Origin: Halorubrum tebenquichense DSM 14210
Lineage (GTDB): Archaea; Halobacteriota; Halobacteria; Halobacteriales; Haloferacaceae
Assembly (NCBI RefSeq): GCF_000337415.1
Contig: NZ_AOJD01000051.1
Location: 58,236 to 122,235, forward strand
Direction: 5' to 3'
Length of the DNA stretch: 64,000 nucleotides
Below the pieces are notes generated by a model. The model had not been told where the DNA came from and did not search any database. It saw only the letters and a program-made list of their open reading frames with translations. Of this stretch, positions 16,080 through 24,581 are shown in pieces (position 1 is the stretch's first letter; each line of letters begins with the position of its first letter). The position numbers and the translations under genes were made by a program.

Positions 16080-16867
16080 CACGCGCTCACCCCCTTCTCC
16101 CGTAGGACCTCCGCAAGGCGACCCGCGGACTCCCCGGCGTCGCCCTCGATGATCTCCGCGTCCGACTCGCTCTCCGGCTCGTACATCGATGTGATCGTCA
16201 GCGCGCTCTCGACGTCGTCGGCGGTCAGGCCGAGGTCGGAGAGGTCCTTCGCGGCGATCTCCTTGCGCTGCGCCTGTCGGATCCCCCGGAGGCTCGCGTA
16301 CCGCGGCTCGTTGAGCCCGGTCTGGACCGTCAACACCGCCGGGAGGTCGACGTCGGTCAGCTCCTCGACGCCGCCCTCCAGCTCGCGGTGGACGTGCGCG
16401 ATCCCCTCGTCCGCGTCGACGTCGAGGTGGTTGACGACCGCGGCGTGCTCGAAGCCGATCCGCTCGGCGAGCGCGACGCCGGTCGCGCCGAAGCCGGTGT
16501 CGGCCGCCTGAACGCCGCCGAGGATCAGGTCCGGCTCCTCCTCCTCGACGACGGCCTCGAACAGGTCCACCTTCGAGGCGACGTCAGGGAACGACCCCTC
16601 CAGCGCGTCGTCCCAGACGCGGACCGCGCGGTCAGCGCCCTTCGCGAGCGCCATCCGTATCGTCTCCTCGGAGCGCTCCGGGCCGACGGTGACGGCGACG
16701 ACCTCGTCCGCGACCCCGCTCTCTGCCAACTGGACGGCGGCCTCGACGGCGTAGTCGTCCCACTCGTTGAGGTCGTACTCGAGGTCGGACTCGGCGATGT
16801 CGGTCCCCTCGATCGCGAAGTCGTCGTCCGCCTCCGCGACCTCCTTGACGGTCACCAGAACCTTCAT
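16079..16867 (-). CDS. etfB: Electron transfer flavoprotein beta subunit
   Basis: 262 residues. ETF-beta features: MKVLVTVKEV at the start, EWDDYAVEAAVQL, the AMP/ADP-binding GPERSEETIRMALAKGADRAVRV, and LILGGVQAADTGFGATG, followed by the recognition loop region LRGIRQAQRKEI. First gene of the etfBA unit. The start ATG lies at 16865-16867; a CATTACAC stretch about 25 bases upstream is a possible TATA element. The FAD- and AMP-binding subunits act together in the cytoplasm. Confidence 0.95.
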   Translation of the reverse strand: MKVLVTVKEVAEADDDFAIEGTDIAESDLEYDLNEWDDYAVEAAVQLAESGVADEVVAVTVGPERSEETIRMALAKGADRAVRVWDDALEGSFPDVASKVDLFEAVVEEEEPDLILGGVQAADTGFGATGVALAERIGFEHAAVVNHLDVDADEGIAHVHRELEGGVEELTDVDLPAVLTVQTGLNEPRYASLRGIRQAQRKEIAAKDLSDLGLTADDVESALTITSMYEPESESDAEIIEGDAGESAGRLAEVLREKGVSA

Positions 16868-16994
16868 GATCGATACTGGGCCGCTCGCCGTGTAATGGTT
16901 TTCGGAACGCGCGACGGCGGACCAGCGGTTTCCTCCCTCTCCGATCGAGGCTCCGGCCCGTCGACGCGGCCGCTCAGTCGTCCTGTCGGGGCGC

Positions 16995-18323
16995 TCAGTC
17001 GTCGACGCGGCCGCTCCCGTCGGCGTCCTCGCCGTCTCCGTCGTCGGGCAGCGAGATGAGGTTCTCGCGGCCCAGCCGGAGCTTCTCGACGCGCCCCTCG
17101 TCGGCCATCGCCGACAGCAACTGCGACACCTTCGCGTCCGACCACCCGGTCTCGGCGACGATGTCGGCCTGTCGCATCCGGCCGCCGCTCTCGTCGAGGA
17201 GCCGCTCGACGCGCTCCTCGTCCGACAGCAGCGAGAGGTCCGGTCCGTCATCGTCCGCCTCCTTGGCTTCTCCGGCGTTCGTCTCGGGGCCGCCGTCCCC
17301 GTTCGGACCGGGGTCCCCGCTCCCATTCGGAGTGCCGTTCCCGCTCCCGTTCGGACCGGTGACGGGACTCGGGCCCTCGTCTCTCGTCCCCGTCTCGTCG
17401 CCGTTCGCGACCGCTCCGCCGGCCTCGGCGTCCTCCGCGTTGATCCGGCGGTATCCCACGACGCTCCCGGCGACGAGAGTCGCCGCGAGCAGGAGCGCGG
17501 CCAGCATCGTGCCCCACGGCGGCGTGCTGGCGGGCCCGTAGACGATCGCCACCGGCTCGCCGCCGTCGAACGTCTGGGGGCCCTCGATGATCACGTCGCC
17601 GTCGGAGAGCCGCGTCACGGCCGTGCTCGGTGTTCCGGTGACGGTGTACCCCTCCGGCGTCGCCACCTCCAGCGTCTGCGACGCTTCGAGGCTCCGGAGC
17701 CACGTCCCGTTGCCCGGCGTCGTCAGCGCGTCGCCGAGCACGAGGCTCTCGCCGTCCTGCGCGAGAAACGCCGTCCAGGTGAACGTCAGCCGCAGTTCGC
17801 CGACCGCGACGGCGTCCTCCGTCGCCACGTCGAACTCCTCGGTGTCATCGTGGACGACGAACTCGCGGTCGACGTCCCGAATCGACATCGACCGGTCGAC
17901 GTTGCGGTTCGCCTCGCGCCGGAACCCCTCGAACAGGTCGGCGCTCGGGCCGACCTCGCCCGCCCGGAACCGCTCGCCGGCGGTCTCGAACGCGTCCGTC
18001 TCGTTCTCGTCCGCCAGCGAGTACCGGACCGCCACGGTCCAGTCGGCGCTGCGGTCGGGGTTCAACTCGACGAGGATCCGCGTCGCCGACGGCGACGTGA
18101 TGGCGTCGTCGGTCTGCTGTCGAAGCGCCGTCGCCCGGCGCTCGACGGAGGGCGACTCGGCGGGACGCGGCGCGTCGCCGCCGACGGCGGCGGTCGGCGG
18201 GGATTCGTCCGCGTGGGGGGTGGAAGGGACGGCGACCGCGCCGCCGACCGCAGCGCCCGCGCTCGCTATCAGCGCGAACGCGACGGCCGCGACCAGAAGC
18301 GCGCGAAGAGCGGGGTTCCGCAT
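16995..18323 (-). CDS. Membrane-anchored winged-helix protein (haloarchaeal sensor-regulator type)
   Basis: 442 residues. N-terminal signal/anchor (about 5-28), a 240-residue extracellular beta-rich domain with ILVELNPDRSADWTVAVRYSL and a final VYGPASTPPWG, a second membrane span (about 270-292) and YRRINAEDAE. A Gly/Asn/Pro/Ser-rich cytoplasmic linker follows, then a winged helix at about 375-430 (RMRQADIVAETGWSDAKVSQLLSAMADEGRVEKLRLGRENLISL). The layout suggests an outside signal passed to a DNA-binding head. Ligand and targets are unknown. A GTTTTG box sits 28 bases before the ATG at 18323. It is divergent from the secreted-protein gene at 18539. Confidence 0.75.
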   Translation of the reverse strand: MRNPALRALLVAAVAFALIASAGAAVGGAVAVPSTPHADESPPTAAVGGDAPRPAESPSVERRATALRQQTDDAITSPSATRILVELNPDRSADWTVAVRYSLADENETDAFETAGERFRAGEVGPSADLFEGFRREANRNVDRSMSIRDVDREFVVHDDTEEFDVATEDAVAVGELRLTFTWTAFLAQDGESLVLGDALTTPGNGTWLRSLEASQTLEVATPEGYTVTGTPSTAVTRLSDGDVIIEGPQTFDGGEPVAIVYGPASTPPWGTMLAALLLAATLVAGSVVGYRRINAEDAEAGGAVANGDETGTRDEGPSPVTGPNGSGNGTPNGSGDPGPNGDGGPETNAGEAKEADDDGPDLSLLSDEERVERLLDESGGRMRQADIVAETGWSDAKVSQLLSAMADEGRVEKLRLGRENLISLPDDGDGEDADGSGRVDD

Positions 18324-18538
18324 ACGTCTCGGCCCACTCGCGCGCCGGGCAAAACGCTTTCCATACGCTATTTTTTGACACGAAACCAGTCGAATGTCGC
18401 CGCTGCCGTCGAATGTCGCCGCCGCGTCCGCCGCCGCCGCTCCCATCGCCGTCGACGGTTCGGTCCGCACGGGTGGACTCGCCCGACGACCGGTCGCAGT
18501 AGGTGGATTTTTTGTGTCACGGGGCGAATCGACGGACG

Positions 18539-19867
18539 ATGAGAGCCCTCCTCGCCGCCGTCGTCGCGGTCCTGTTGCTCGCGGGACCGGTCGCGACCGT
18601 CGCCGCGCCGGGCGCGTCCCCGTCGTCCGGCGGTTCGACCGTTTCCCACGGTTCGAGCGCTGTCGCCGACTCGACAGTCTCCCCCGGTTCGGGCGTCCCT
18701 CCGGGATCGTCGTCGCCAGTCACCGAACAGGCGTCGACGCCGCAGATAGACCGGTCGAACCTCACGCTCCGCACCCTGTCGACGCCGCCGGGCGCGGAGA
18801 CGCGCGTCGGCACGTACTCGCGCGGCCCGGACCTCGGATCGTCGCTCGGGTTCGCGACCGCGGACGCCGACGCCGCGGTGGAGACCGCGGCCGTCGTCAG
18901 TCGGATCGAAGACGCCGACTCGACCGTCGAGCGCCAACAGCAGATCCTCGCGGAGATCAACCGGATCGAGCGCGCGGAGGTGGCGCTCGAGAGCCGGCAG
19001 GCGAACGCCTTCGCCGCGCACGCCGCCGGGGAGCTGTCCGACCGCGAGCTGGTCGACGAACTCGTCCGGATCGCGGCGACCGCCCGGGAGTACGACGAGC
19101 GCCTCGACGAGATCGACGCGCTCGCCGAGGCGACCGACGGCTTCAGTTCCCCGAGCCGGCTCGACGAGCTCCAGGTGGCGCTACAGGTGTACGAGGGGCC
19201 CGTCCGCGAGCAGGCGCTCGCGACCGCCAGGGGAGAGTCGCCTCAGACCGACATGTACGTCGCGTCGAGTCAGGGCGCGGTCGTGCTCGCGACCGCCGTC
19301 GACGGCGAGTACGTCCGCGAGGTCTTCCGGACGGACCGCTGGGACCGCGGCGGCGGCCCCATCTCGAACGATCTGGCGATCGAGGTCACAGAGGCGGCGT
19401 ACCCCGAGACGGCGGCGCTCCGCGAGCCGGACGCGTTCGGCGCGGGCGCGGTCCAGCGGATCACGATCCCCCACGAGTTCGGCACCCTCCGCACCTTCGT
19501 CAGCGGGGGGACCGAGCGGGTGTTCGTCGAACACCAGCGGATCGATCTCGCCGCATTCCCCGACAGCGAGTCGCTCTCGGAGAGCGGCGACGGGTTCAAC
19601 GTCACCGTCGAGCGGACCTACCCCGGCGGCCCGGTGACCGTCACCGTCCGCGACGACGAGACGGGCGAACCGGTCCCCGACGTCACGGTCACCAAGTCGG
19701 TCGGCGACGGCGACAGTCAGGCCATCGGCGCGACGAACGAGGCCGGGGTCGTCCGGACGCTCTCCCCGTCCGAGGCGTACCGCATCACGGTCGTCGACGA
19801 GCCCCGCGTCGTCGTCGTCGGCGACATCGAGCCGCTGCCGACGCCGAGACCGGTCGGCGACGAGTGA
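18539..19867 (+). CDS. Secreted haloarchaeal protein with C-terminal carboxypeptidase-regulatory-like domain
   Basis: 442 residues. A signal peptide (MRALLAAVVAVLLLAGPVAT) and a Ser/Gly/Pro-rich spacer precede a helical region with STVERQQQILAEINRIERAEVALESRQ at about 130-160 that may form a coiled coil. The C-terminus has VTVTVRDDETGEPVPDVTVTKSV, a transthyretin-like extracellular fold. No catalytic motif. The ATG at 18539 follows a GATTTTTTGTG box at 18507-18517. It sits head-to-head with the membrane winged-helix gene, and a pilin-like gene follows 66 bases later, so a surface-structure role is plausible but unproven. Confidence 0.65.
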   Translation: MRALLAAVVAVLLLAGPVATVAAPGASPSSGGSTVSHGSSAVADSTVSPGSGVPPGSSSPVTEQASTPQIDRSNLTLRTLSTPPGAETRVGTYSRGPDLGSSLGFATADADAAVETAAVVSRIEDADSTVERQQQILAEINRIERAEVALESRQANAFAAHAAGELSDRELVDELVRIAATAREYDERLDEIDALAEATDGFSSPSRLDELQVALQVYEGPVREQALATARGESPQTDMYVASSQGAVVLATAVDGEYVREVFRTDRWDRGGGPISNDLAIEVTEAAYPETAALREPDAFGAGAVQRITIPHEFGTLRTFVSGGTERVFVEHQRIDLAAFPDSESLSESGDGFNVTVERTYPGGPVTVTVRDDETGEPVPDVTVTKSVGDGDSQAIGATNEAGVVRTLSPSEAYRITVVDEPRVVVVGDIEPLPTPRPVGDE

Positions 19868-19933
19868 GGCCCCTCCCGAACTGGGCCGGCCGGCCGTGCG
19901 ACTCCTTATGTACGAACCCGCGCCACCACCGCC

Positions 19934-20406
19934 GTGTCACCGGTCGTTCGCCGCGACGGTCGCGGAATCGCTCCCGTCGCGGGCGTGCTGCTGATCGCGA
20001 TCACGGTCGTGCTGGCCGGCGGCGTCGCGACTGCGACGCTCGACGCGCCGAGCGACCCGCCACCGTCGGCGGTGCTGTCCCTGTCGGCGACCGACGACCG
20101 CGTCTCGATCTACCACCGCGGCGGCGATCCGATCGACGTCGCGGCCGCGACGGTCCGCGTCCGGGTCGACGGCGAACCGCTCGACGAGCAGCCGCCGGTC
20201 CCGTTCTTCTCGGCGACCGGGTACCGTCCGGGACCGACCGGGCCGTTCAACGCCGCCAGCGGCGATACGTGGCGCGCCGGCGACACGGCGACGTTCCGCG
20301 TCGCCGGGACGACCCGACGCTCGCCCCGGGCCGGACGGTAACCGTCGAGATCGCGGTCGACGGGCGGCCGGTCGCGTCGCTGGAGACGGTCGTCGAGCCC
20401 GAGTGA
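19934..20406 (+). pseudogene. Archaeal type IV pilin-like protein, frameshifted near the 3' end
   Basis: GTG start at 19934. The N-terminus reads RRDGRGIAPVAGVLLIAITVVLAGG, the type III signal of archaeal pilins with processing expected after RG and the hydrophobic assembly helix behind. A beta domain follows (VSIYHRGGDPIDVAAATVRVRVDGEPL). The frame breaks near 20306-20312: the open frame runs into TTRRSPRAGR and stops at 20341, whereas the next frame gives DPTLAPGRTVTVEIAVDGRP...ETVVEPE, ending at a natural TGA (20404-20406). One base appears to be missing. Either a recent frameshift or a sequencing error; without the tail the last strands of the pilin domain are lost. Confidence 0.75.
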
Positions 20407-20433
20407 GAACGGCCTCGCGGCGGGACCGAGGCC

Positions 20434-21135
20434 CTAGTCGTCGGCGGTCGTCTCGGCGGCGTCCGCGCCGTCCGCGTCGCTCGCTTCGTCGCCGTCCGCG
20501 TCGTCCGCCTCGTCACCTCCCGGGACCCGAGCGACGGTCGTGATCGCTCGCGGGCTCTGCGGGGTGGCCTGCTGGATGTGGTGTTCGAACTCCTCGTAGC
20601 CGGCCTCGGCGAACATCCGGTCGGCCTCGTCGGCGTCGTAGAACAGCATGATCGCGTCGGCCACCCGCTGGAGGACCGGGTTGTGCGGGTAGTCGGGACC
20701 GACGACGAGCACCTGTCCGCCGGGCTTGGCGACCCGCCGGAGTTCGCGGAGCCCCTCGACGGGGTTCGGCCAGTACTCGATCGATCCGGACGACCAGACC
20801 ACGTCGAACGCGTCGTCGCGGAACGGGAGGCGCTCGGCGTCCCCGCGGTAGAAGTTCACGCGGTCGTGTCGTCCGAACTTCTCGAACGCCTTCTCCATCT
20901 GGTGGATGCTCTGATCGAGCCCGTGGACGTCGTCGGCGTGTTCGAGCAGGCCCTCGGTGCCGAACCCGGTGCCGCACCCCACGTCGAGGACTCTCGGGTC
21001 GTCGCCGAACTCCAGCCACGAGAGCGCCTCCGCGCGCATCTCCTCGTTCCAGTTGAAGCTGTTAATCCGGTCGTACACCTTCGAGAGGTACTTGTAGAAG
21101 AGCCGGGCGTTCGACTTGTCCTCGAGGATCCCCAT
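20434..21135 (-). CDS. Class I SAM-dependent methyltransferase (UbiE/MPBQ-like)
   Basis: 233 residues. N-terminal NARLFYKYLSKVYDRINSFNW resembles UbiE/quinol methyltransferases; motif I is VLDVGCGTGFGTEGLL, motif II GLDQSIHQM, then DAERLPFRDDAFDVVWSSGSIEYW and KPGGQVLVVGPDYP. The C-terminal 25 residues are an acidic Asp/Ala-rich tail with no motif. It could methylate menaquinone or another prenyl ring, since haloarchaea use methylated menaquinones; no other quinone gene is nearby, so the substrate is uncertain. A GTTATGG box lies about 29 bases before the ATG. Confidence 0.78.
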   Translation of the reverse strand: MGILEDKSNARLFYKYLSKVYDRINSFNWNEEMRAEALSWLEFGDDPRVLDVGCGTGFGTEGLLEHADDVHGLDQSIHQMEKAFEKFGRHDRVNFYRGDAERLPFRDDAFDVVWSSGSIEYWPNPVEGLRELRRVAKPGGQVLVVGPDYPHNPVLQRVADAIMLFYDADEADRMFAEAGYEEFEHHIQQATPQSPRAITTVARVPGGDEADDADGDEASDADGADAAETTADD

Positions 21136-21315
21136 TTGCCGATTCCTTGGGCCGCCCGCCCCATAACGACACGGATCCGCGGGCGATTTTCACTCCCCGC
21201 CCACGGCCCGCTTCCGGTCACATCTTCGACCGGTCCGCCCGCTTCCGGTCGGCTCTCCGGCCGCCGGACGGCCCGCTTCCGACCGGCTTTTCCGCCCGCC
21301 GCCCCTCCGTCGGGT

Positions 21316-22161
21316 ATGGACCCGACGACGAGCGGTCGGTTCCGCGTCCACGACCGCCGCCAGCGGCCGGATATCGACGGCGACCCGGACGCGGGGACCA
21401 ACTCGACCCCGACGGCCGACGCCGAGGAGTTCGTCCTCGTCGAATTCCCCGACGGGCCGGTCGACCCGACCACCCCCGACGCCGAGGACCGGTACGACCC
21501 CCTCTACGCGGCCGCCGAGGGGTACGAGGACGACCTCGCGGACGCGGTCGACGGGCTCCGTCCCGGCTTCGTCGTCGACGCGACGCTCGCGTGGACCGAC
21601 GGCTCCGCCCGCTTCCGCGAGGTCGAGGTCGTCCGCGAGACGCGGTTCCGCTTCGCAGACGACGTCGAGGGGATGTTCGAGGCGGCCGTCGAGACCTGGG
21701 AGCAGATCCGCGCCGAGGGCGAGCCGGTCGGCTCGATCACGACCCGCTCGAACGACGGCGACCCCAACGGCGCGCTGTACCTCTTCGCGGACGGCCCCGG
21801 CGGCGACACCTTCGAGGAGGTCCGGTCGGGCCGGCTCCCGGTCGAGCCGCTCGTGGCGCGCGTGAACGACTCCCGCGAGGACGACGACCCCCGGGAGGTG
21901 TTCGTGTTGCGCCCGGCGGCACACGAGTTCGTCGCCGTCTACGTCGTCTTCGACCGTGACGGCGTCCTCGCGCAGACGGTCCGGGACACGTACGACCTCG
22001 GTCCCGGCCTCGCCGCCGGGCTCGACGCGAGCTACCCGACCGACGACGACTCCGGGGGCGACGACCTCGGCGGAGGAGACTTCCGTGGAGACGACCTCGA
22101 CGGCGACGATCTCGACGGCGAAAACAAAGACGACGACTTCGACGCGCTCGATCGCCTGTAG
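21316..22161 (+). CDS. Conserved haloarchaeal protein of unknown function
   Basis: 281 residues, soluble and strongly acidic. The middle reads FVLVEFPDGPVDPTT, VDATLAWTDGSARFREVEVVRETRFRF and VFVLRPAAHEFVAVYVVFDRDG, alternating strands without catalytic signature. The C-terminal 45 residues are a Gly/Asp repeat (GDDLGGGDF, GDDLDGDDL). ATG at 21316, just after a CGGCTTTTCCGCC box at about 21281-21294. It is divergent from the methyltransferase gene. Not recognised beyond being typical of haloarchaea. Confidence 0.7.
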   Translation: MDPTTSGRFRVHDRRQRPDIDGDPDAGTNSTPTADAEEFVLVEFPDGPVDPTTPDAEDRYDPLYAAAEGYEDDLADAVDGLRPGFVVDATLAWTDGSARFREVEVVRETRFRFADDVEGMFEAAVETWEQIRAEGEPVGSITTRSNDGDPNGALYLFADGPGGDTFEEVRSGRLPVEPLVARVNDSREDDDPREVFVLRPAAHEFVAVYVVFDRDGVLAQTVRDTYDLGPGLAAGLDASYPTDDDSGGDDLGGGDFRGDDLDGDDLDGENKDDDFDALDRL

Positions 22162-22194
22162 ACGACGATCTCCGCTTCTCCGTCCTGCCCTGCC

Positions 22195-23169
22195 CTACAG
22201 CCAGTCGGCGTCGGGGTCGACCCGGCCGTCCGGCGTCTCGCCGTTGAGGACGGCCGCCACGTCGGCCGCGCCGCTCCGGTTCAGGTCGTCTCTCGCCTCC
22301 TCGCTGTACCACGCCGCGTGCGGCGTGACGAGCGTGTCGTCGCGGCCGACGAGCGGGTCGCCCTCCGGGGGTTCCGCTTCGAGCACGTCGAGCCCGGCCG
22401 CCTTTATCCCGTTAGTCTCCAGCGCGTCGAGCAGGGCGTCGGCGTCGACCACCGGCCCGCGGCTCACGTTGACGAGGACCGAGTCCTCGCTCAGCCGCGC
22501 CAGCGCGTCCGCGTCGACGACCCCGCGCGTCGCGTCCGTCAGGGGCGCGTAGACGCCGACGTGGTCGGCGCGGTCGAACAGGCCCTCGAAGTCGACTTTC
22601 TCGACGCCGTGCTCGGCCATCTCGTCGGCGTCGACGAACGGGTCGTACGCGACGAGGTCGGGGTCGAACCCGGAGAGCTGTTCGGCCGCCCGCTCCGCGA
22701 TCGGTCCGAACGAGAGGAGGCCGATCGTCGACGCGCTCACGCGCCGGACCGGCGCGCCAGCCTCCCAGCTCCACCCGCCGCCGTCGACCGAGTCGTCGTA
22801 CGGCTTCAGCGAGCGCAGGCAGGCGAAGAGCAGCGAGACGGAGTGGGTCGCCACCTCCTCGGTACAGTAGTCGGGGACGCGGGTGACGGTGACGCCGCGC
22901 TCGGCCGCCGCCGCGACGTCGACGTTGTCCACGCCGACGGCCGAGCGGACGACGACGTCGAGGTCCACGGCGTCCAGCGCCGCCTCCGTGACCGGGGTGT
23001 TGATGTCGGTGACGACCGCGTCGGCACCGGCGGCCGCCTCAATCAACCGCTCGGTCGACCCCATCTCCGCGACCTCGACCTCGACGGGGCCGTCGACGGC
23101 GTCGGCGAGGACCTCGCGGTACGTCTCCGGGTCTATCATCGGGAACGCCGACAGCACGACTCTGGGCAT
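22195..23169 (-). CDS. D-isomer-specific 2-hydroxyacid dehydrogenase (CtBP/SerA-like)
   Basis: 324 residues. Catalytic triad motifs are present: Arg in VVVRSAVGVDNVD, Glu in GLDVLEAEPPEGDPL, and His in TLVTPHAAWYS. The NAD loop is a variant (GLLSFGPIAERAAEQ instead of GxGxxG), and VLVNVSRGPVVDADALLDAL is standard. It oxidises or reduces a 2-hydroxy/2-oxo acid; the long loop and CtBP-like arrangement fit the C-terminal-binding-protein group of archaeal paralogs rather than a dedicated SerA. The substrate is not deducible. ATG at 23167-23169; the upstream in-frame extension is not conserved in type. Confidence 0.87.
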   Translation of the reverse strand: MPRVVLSAFPMIDPETYREVLADAVDGPVEVEVAEMGSTERLIEAAAGADAVVTDINTPVTEAALDAVDLDVVVRSAVGVDNVDVAAAAERGVTVTRVPDYCTEEVATHSVSLLFACLRSLKPYDDSVDGGGWSWEAGAPVRRVSASTIGLLSFGPIAERAAEQLSGFDPDLVAYDPFVDADEMAEHGVEKVDFEGLFDRADHVGVYAPLTDATRGVVDADALARLSEDSVLVNVSRGPVVDADALLDALETNGIKAAGLDVLEAEPPEGDPLVGRDDTLVTPHAAWYSEEARDDLNRSGAADVAAVLNGETPDGRVDPDADWL

Positions 23170-23309
23170 ACGCGGCGCTTCTCGGCCGACCCACTTGACC
23201 CCTGCCACTAACGCTGTCAGGCCCTCATACGTCCGTTTCGATCGTGAGGGACCGAATCGACCCGCTCCGTTCCGATGGCTCTTTGCGGCCGCCGGCCGTA
23301 CGCCAGGCC

Positions 23310-23615
23310 GTGAGCGACGAGCCATCGAAGCCCCCGATGCTGGTCCTGCTGGAGTCGCTGTCGTTCTACCGCAACGCCCGGGTCGGGGCGGCGGTCGGCG
23401 CGCTGCTCGCGGTGCTTTTGTACCTCGTCCGCACGCTCGAACTGCTCGGGCCGGTGATCGACACGCGCGAGTACCCGCTGTTCGGCCCGGACGTCTGGTT
23501 CCTCCTTCTGGCGTTCGTGCTGGCGGCCACGTCGGCGCTGTCGGTCGCGATCGCTCTCACGATCGCCGCGGCGGTCCGCGGCGCGCGGGAGACCGACGCG
23601 GAGCGGCCGGAGTAG
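23310..23615 (+). CDS. Small membrane protein
   Basis: 101 residues with GTG start at 23310. Two or three hydrophobic segments (GAAVGALLAVLLYLV, WFLLLAFVLAATSALSVAIAL) with a polar loop DTREYPLFGPD between them. The GTG is chosen because a CTCTTTGCG box lies about 27 bases upstream; a longer frame from 23244 would add an arginine-rich stretch that overlaps this box. Function unknown. It is divergent from the 2-hydroxyacid dehydrogenase gene. Confidence 0.6.
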   Translation: MSDEPSKPPMLVLLESLSFYRNARVGAAVGALLAVLLYLVRTLELLGPVIDTREYPLFGPDVWFLLLAFVLAATSALSVAIALTIAAAVRGARETDAERPE

Positions 23616-23704
23616 TCGTTCGGAGCGTCCGGGGTGACCGACACGCGCCGCTCCGGGCCGTCGACACGAAAGACGAAGAGATCGGAGCGATCGACGGTGA
23701 GGCG

Positions 23705-23986
23705 TCAGTCGGCCGTACAGGAGGCCTCGCTCTCGTCGGCGGTGAACTCCTGTGCCGGCTCCGTGAGCTTGTAGAGGTTCTGTCTGGCGTCCGCGAAGTA
23801 GACGTCCTCGTCGACGACGCCGATGCCCTCCAGCCGTTCGAGCGCGTATCGGACGGTTCGCGCCGACAGCATCGACTCCTGGACGATCCCCTTCTGGGTC
23901 AGCGGTCCGTTGTATTCGAGCACCTTGAAGACGAGTTTGGCGCTCGGGGGGAGGTCGTCGAGGCCCTCCGTTTGGGTTCCTTCCAT
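23705..23986 (-). CDS. Winged-helix DNA-binding protein (MarR/TrmB-like, small)
   Basis: 93 residues. LPPSAKLVFKVLEYNGPLTQKGIVQESMLSARTVRYALERLEGIGVVDEDVYFADARQNLYKL is a complete winged helix with a recognition helix SARTVRYALERL and a wing ending in LYKL. It has no sensor domain, and a single cysteine near the end (EASCTAD). Closely similar short proteins are widespread in haloarchaea. The ATG at 23984-23986 lies 27 bases after a CATTTATGAG box. It is probably a transcription regulator; targets unknown. Confidence 0.8.
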   Translation of the reverse strand: MEGTQTEGLDDLPPSAKLVFKVLEYNGPLTQKGIVQESMLSARTVRYALERLEGIGVVDEDVYFADARQNLYKLTEPAQEFTADESEASCTAD

Positions 23987-24271
23987 CGTTACGATTCGAA
24001 ACCACACACGCTCATAAATGTTGATGGAGCACCCCCGCGAAAACGCCGTTTACCGGAGATATACGCCGCATTTTGCGTTCAAAACCAGTAATTATTGCTG
24101 GCTTCTACCCGCTAGACTGACCAGTCAGTCAGCGATTCGGCTCGCGCGCGCCTCGGCCGCGGCGGCGCGCACCCGACGGACGACTGCGGATCGGCCCCGA
24201 GATCGGCTCGGACGCAACCGGCCGACGCCCGGAACGAACGGTTTTTCACGTGCGCTCGCGGATCCGAAGGC

Positions 24272-24580
24272 ATGAGCGACGACTCGGGCCTGTCCGACCA
24301 CGCCCGCGGCGTGGTCGTCACGACCATCTGCTGTCTCGCCGGCATCGCCGCCGGCCTCGTCTCGGCCGCCTACGTCGGGACCGACCCCGCCGCCGCCGCG
24401 AGCACCACCGCGGTCTTCGTGCTGGGCGCGTTCGTCATCGTCCAGTACCCGGTGTTCAAGGCGGTCGGCGTCGGCGACCTCGGCATCAAGGACAACCTCT
24501 ACGTGGCGTTTCTCACGTTCACCCTCTGGTTCATCAGCTACACGGTGCTGCTGACCTCTGCCGTCGATCTGGGGGTCTGA
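24272..24580 (+). CDS. EMC6-like membrane protein
   Basis: 102 residues. Three hydrophobic segments (VVVTTICCLAGIAAGLVSAAYV, STTAVFVLGAFVIVQYPVF, LYVAFLTFTLWFISYTVLLTSAV) and the connecting GIKDNLYVAF are like the archaeal relatives of EMC6, a subunit of the eukaryotic ER membrane protein insertase. It is followed after a single base by the ABCE1 gene, so ribosome recycling and a membrane-insertion factor are co-transcribed. The ATG at 24272 begins MSDDSGLSDHARG. Family call is from pattern and context. Confidence 0.7.
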   Translation: MSDDSGLSDHARGVVVTTICCLAGIAAGLVSAAYVGTDPAAAASTTAVFVLGAFVIVQYPVFKAVGVGDLGIKDNLYVAFLTFTLWFISYTVLLTSAVDLGV

Positions 24581-24581
24581 G

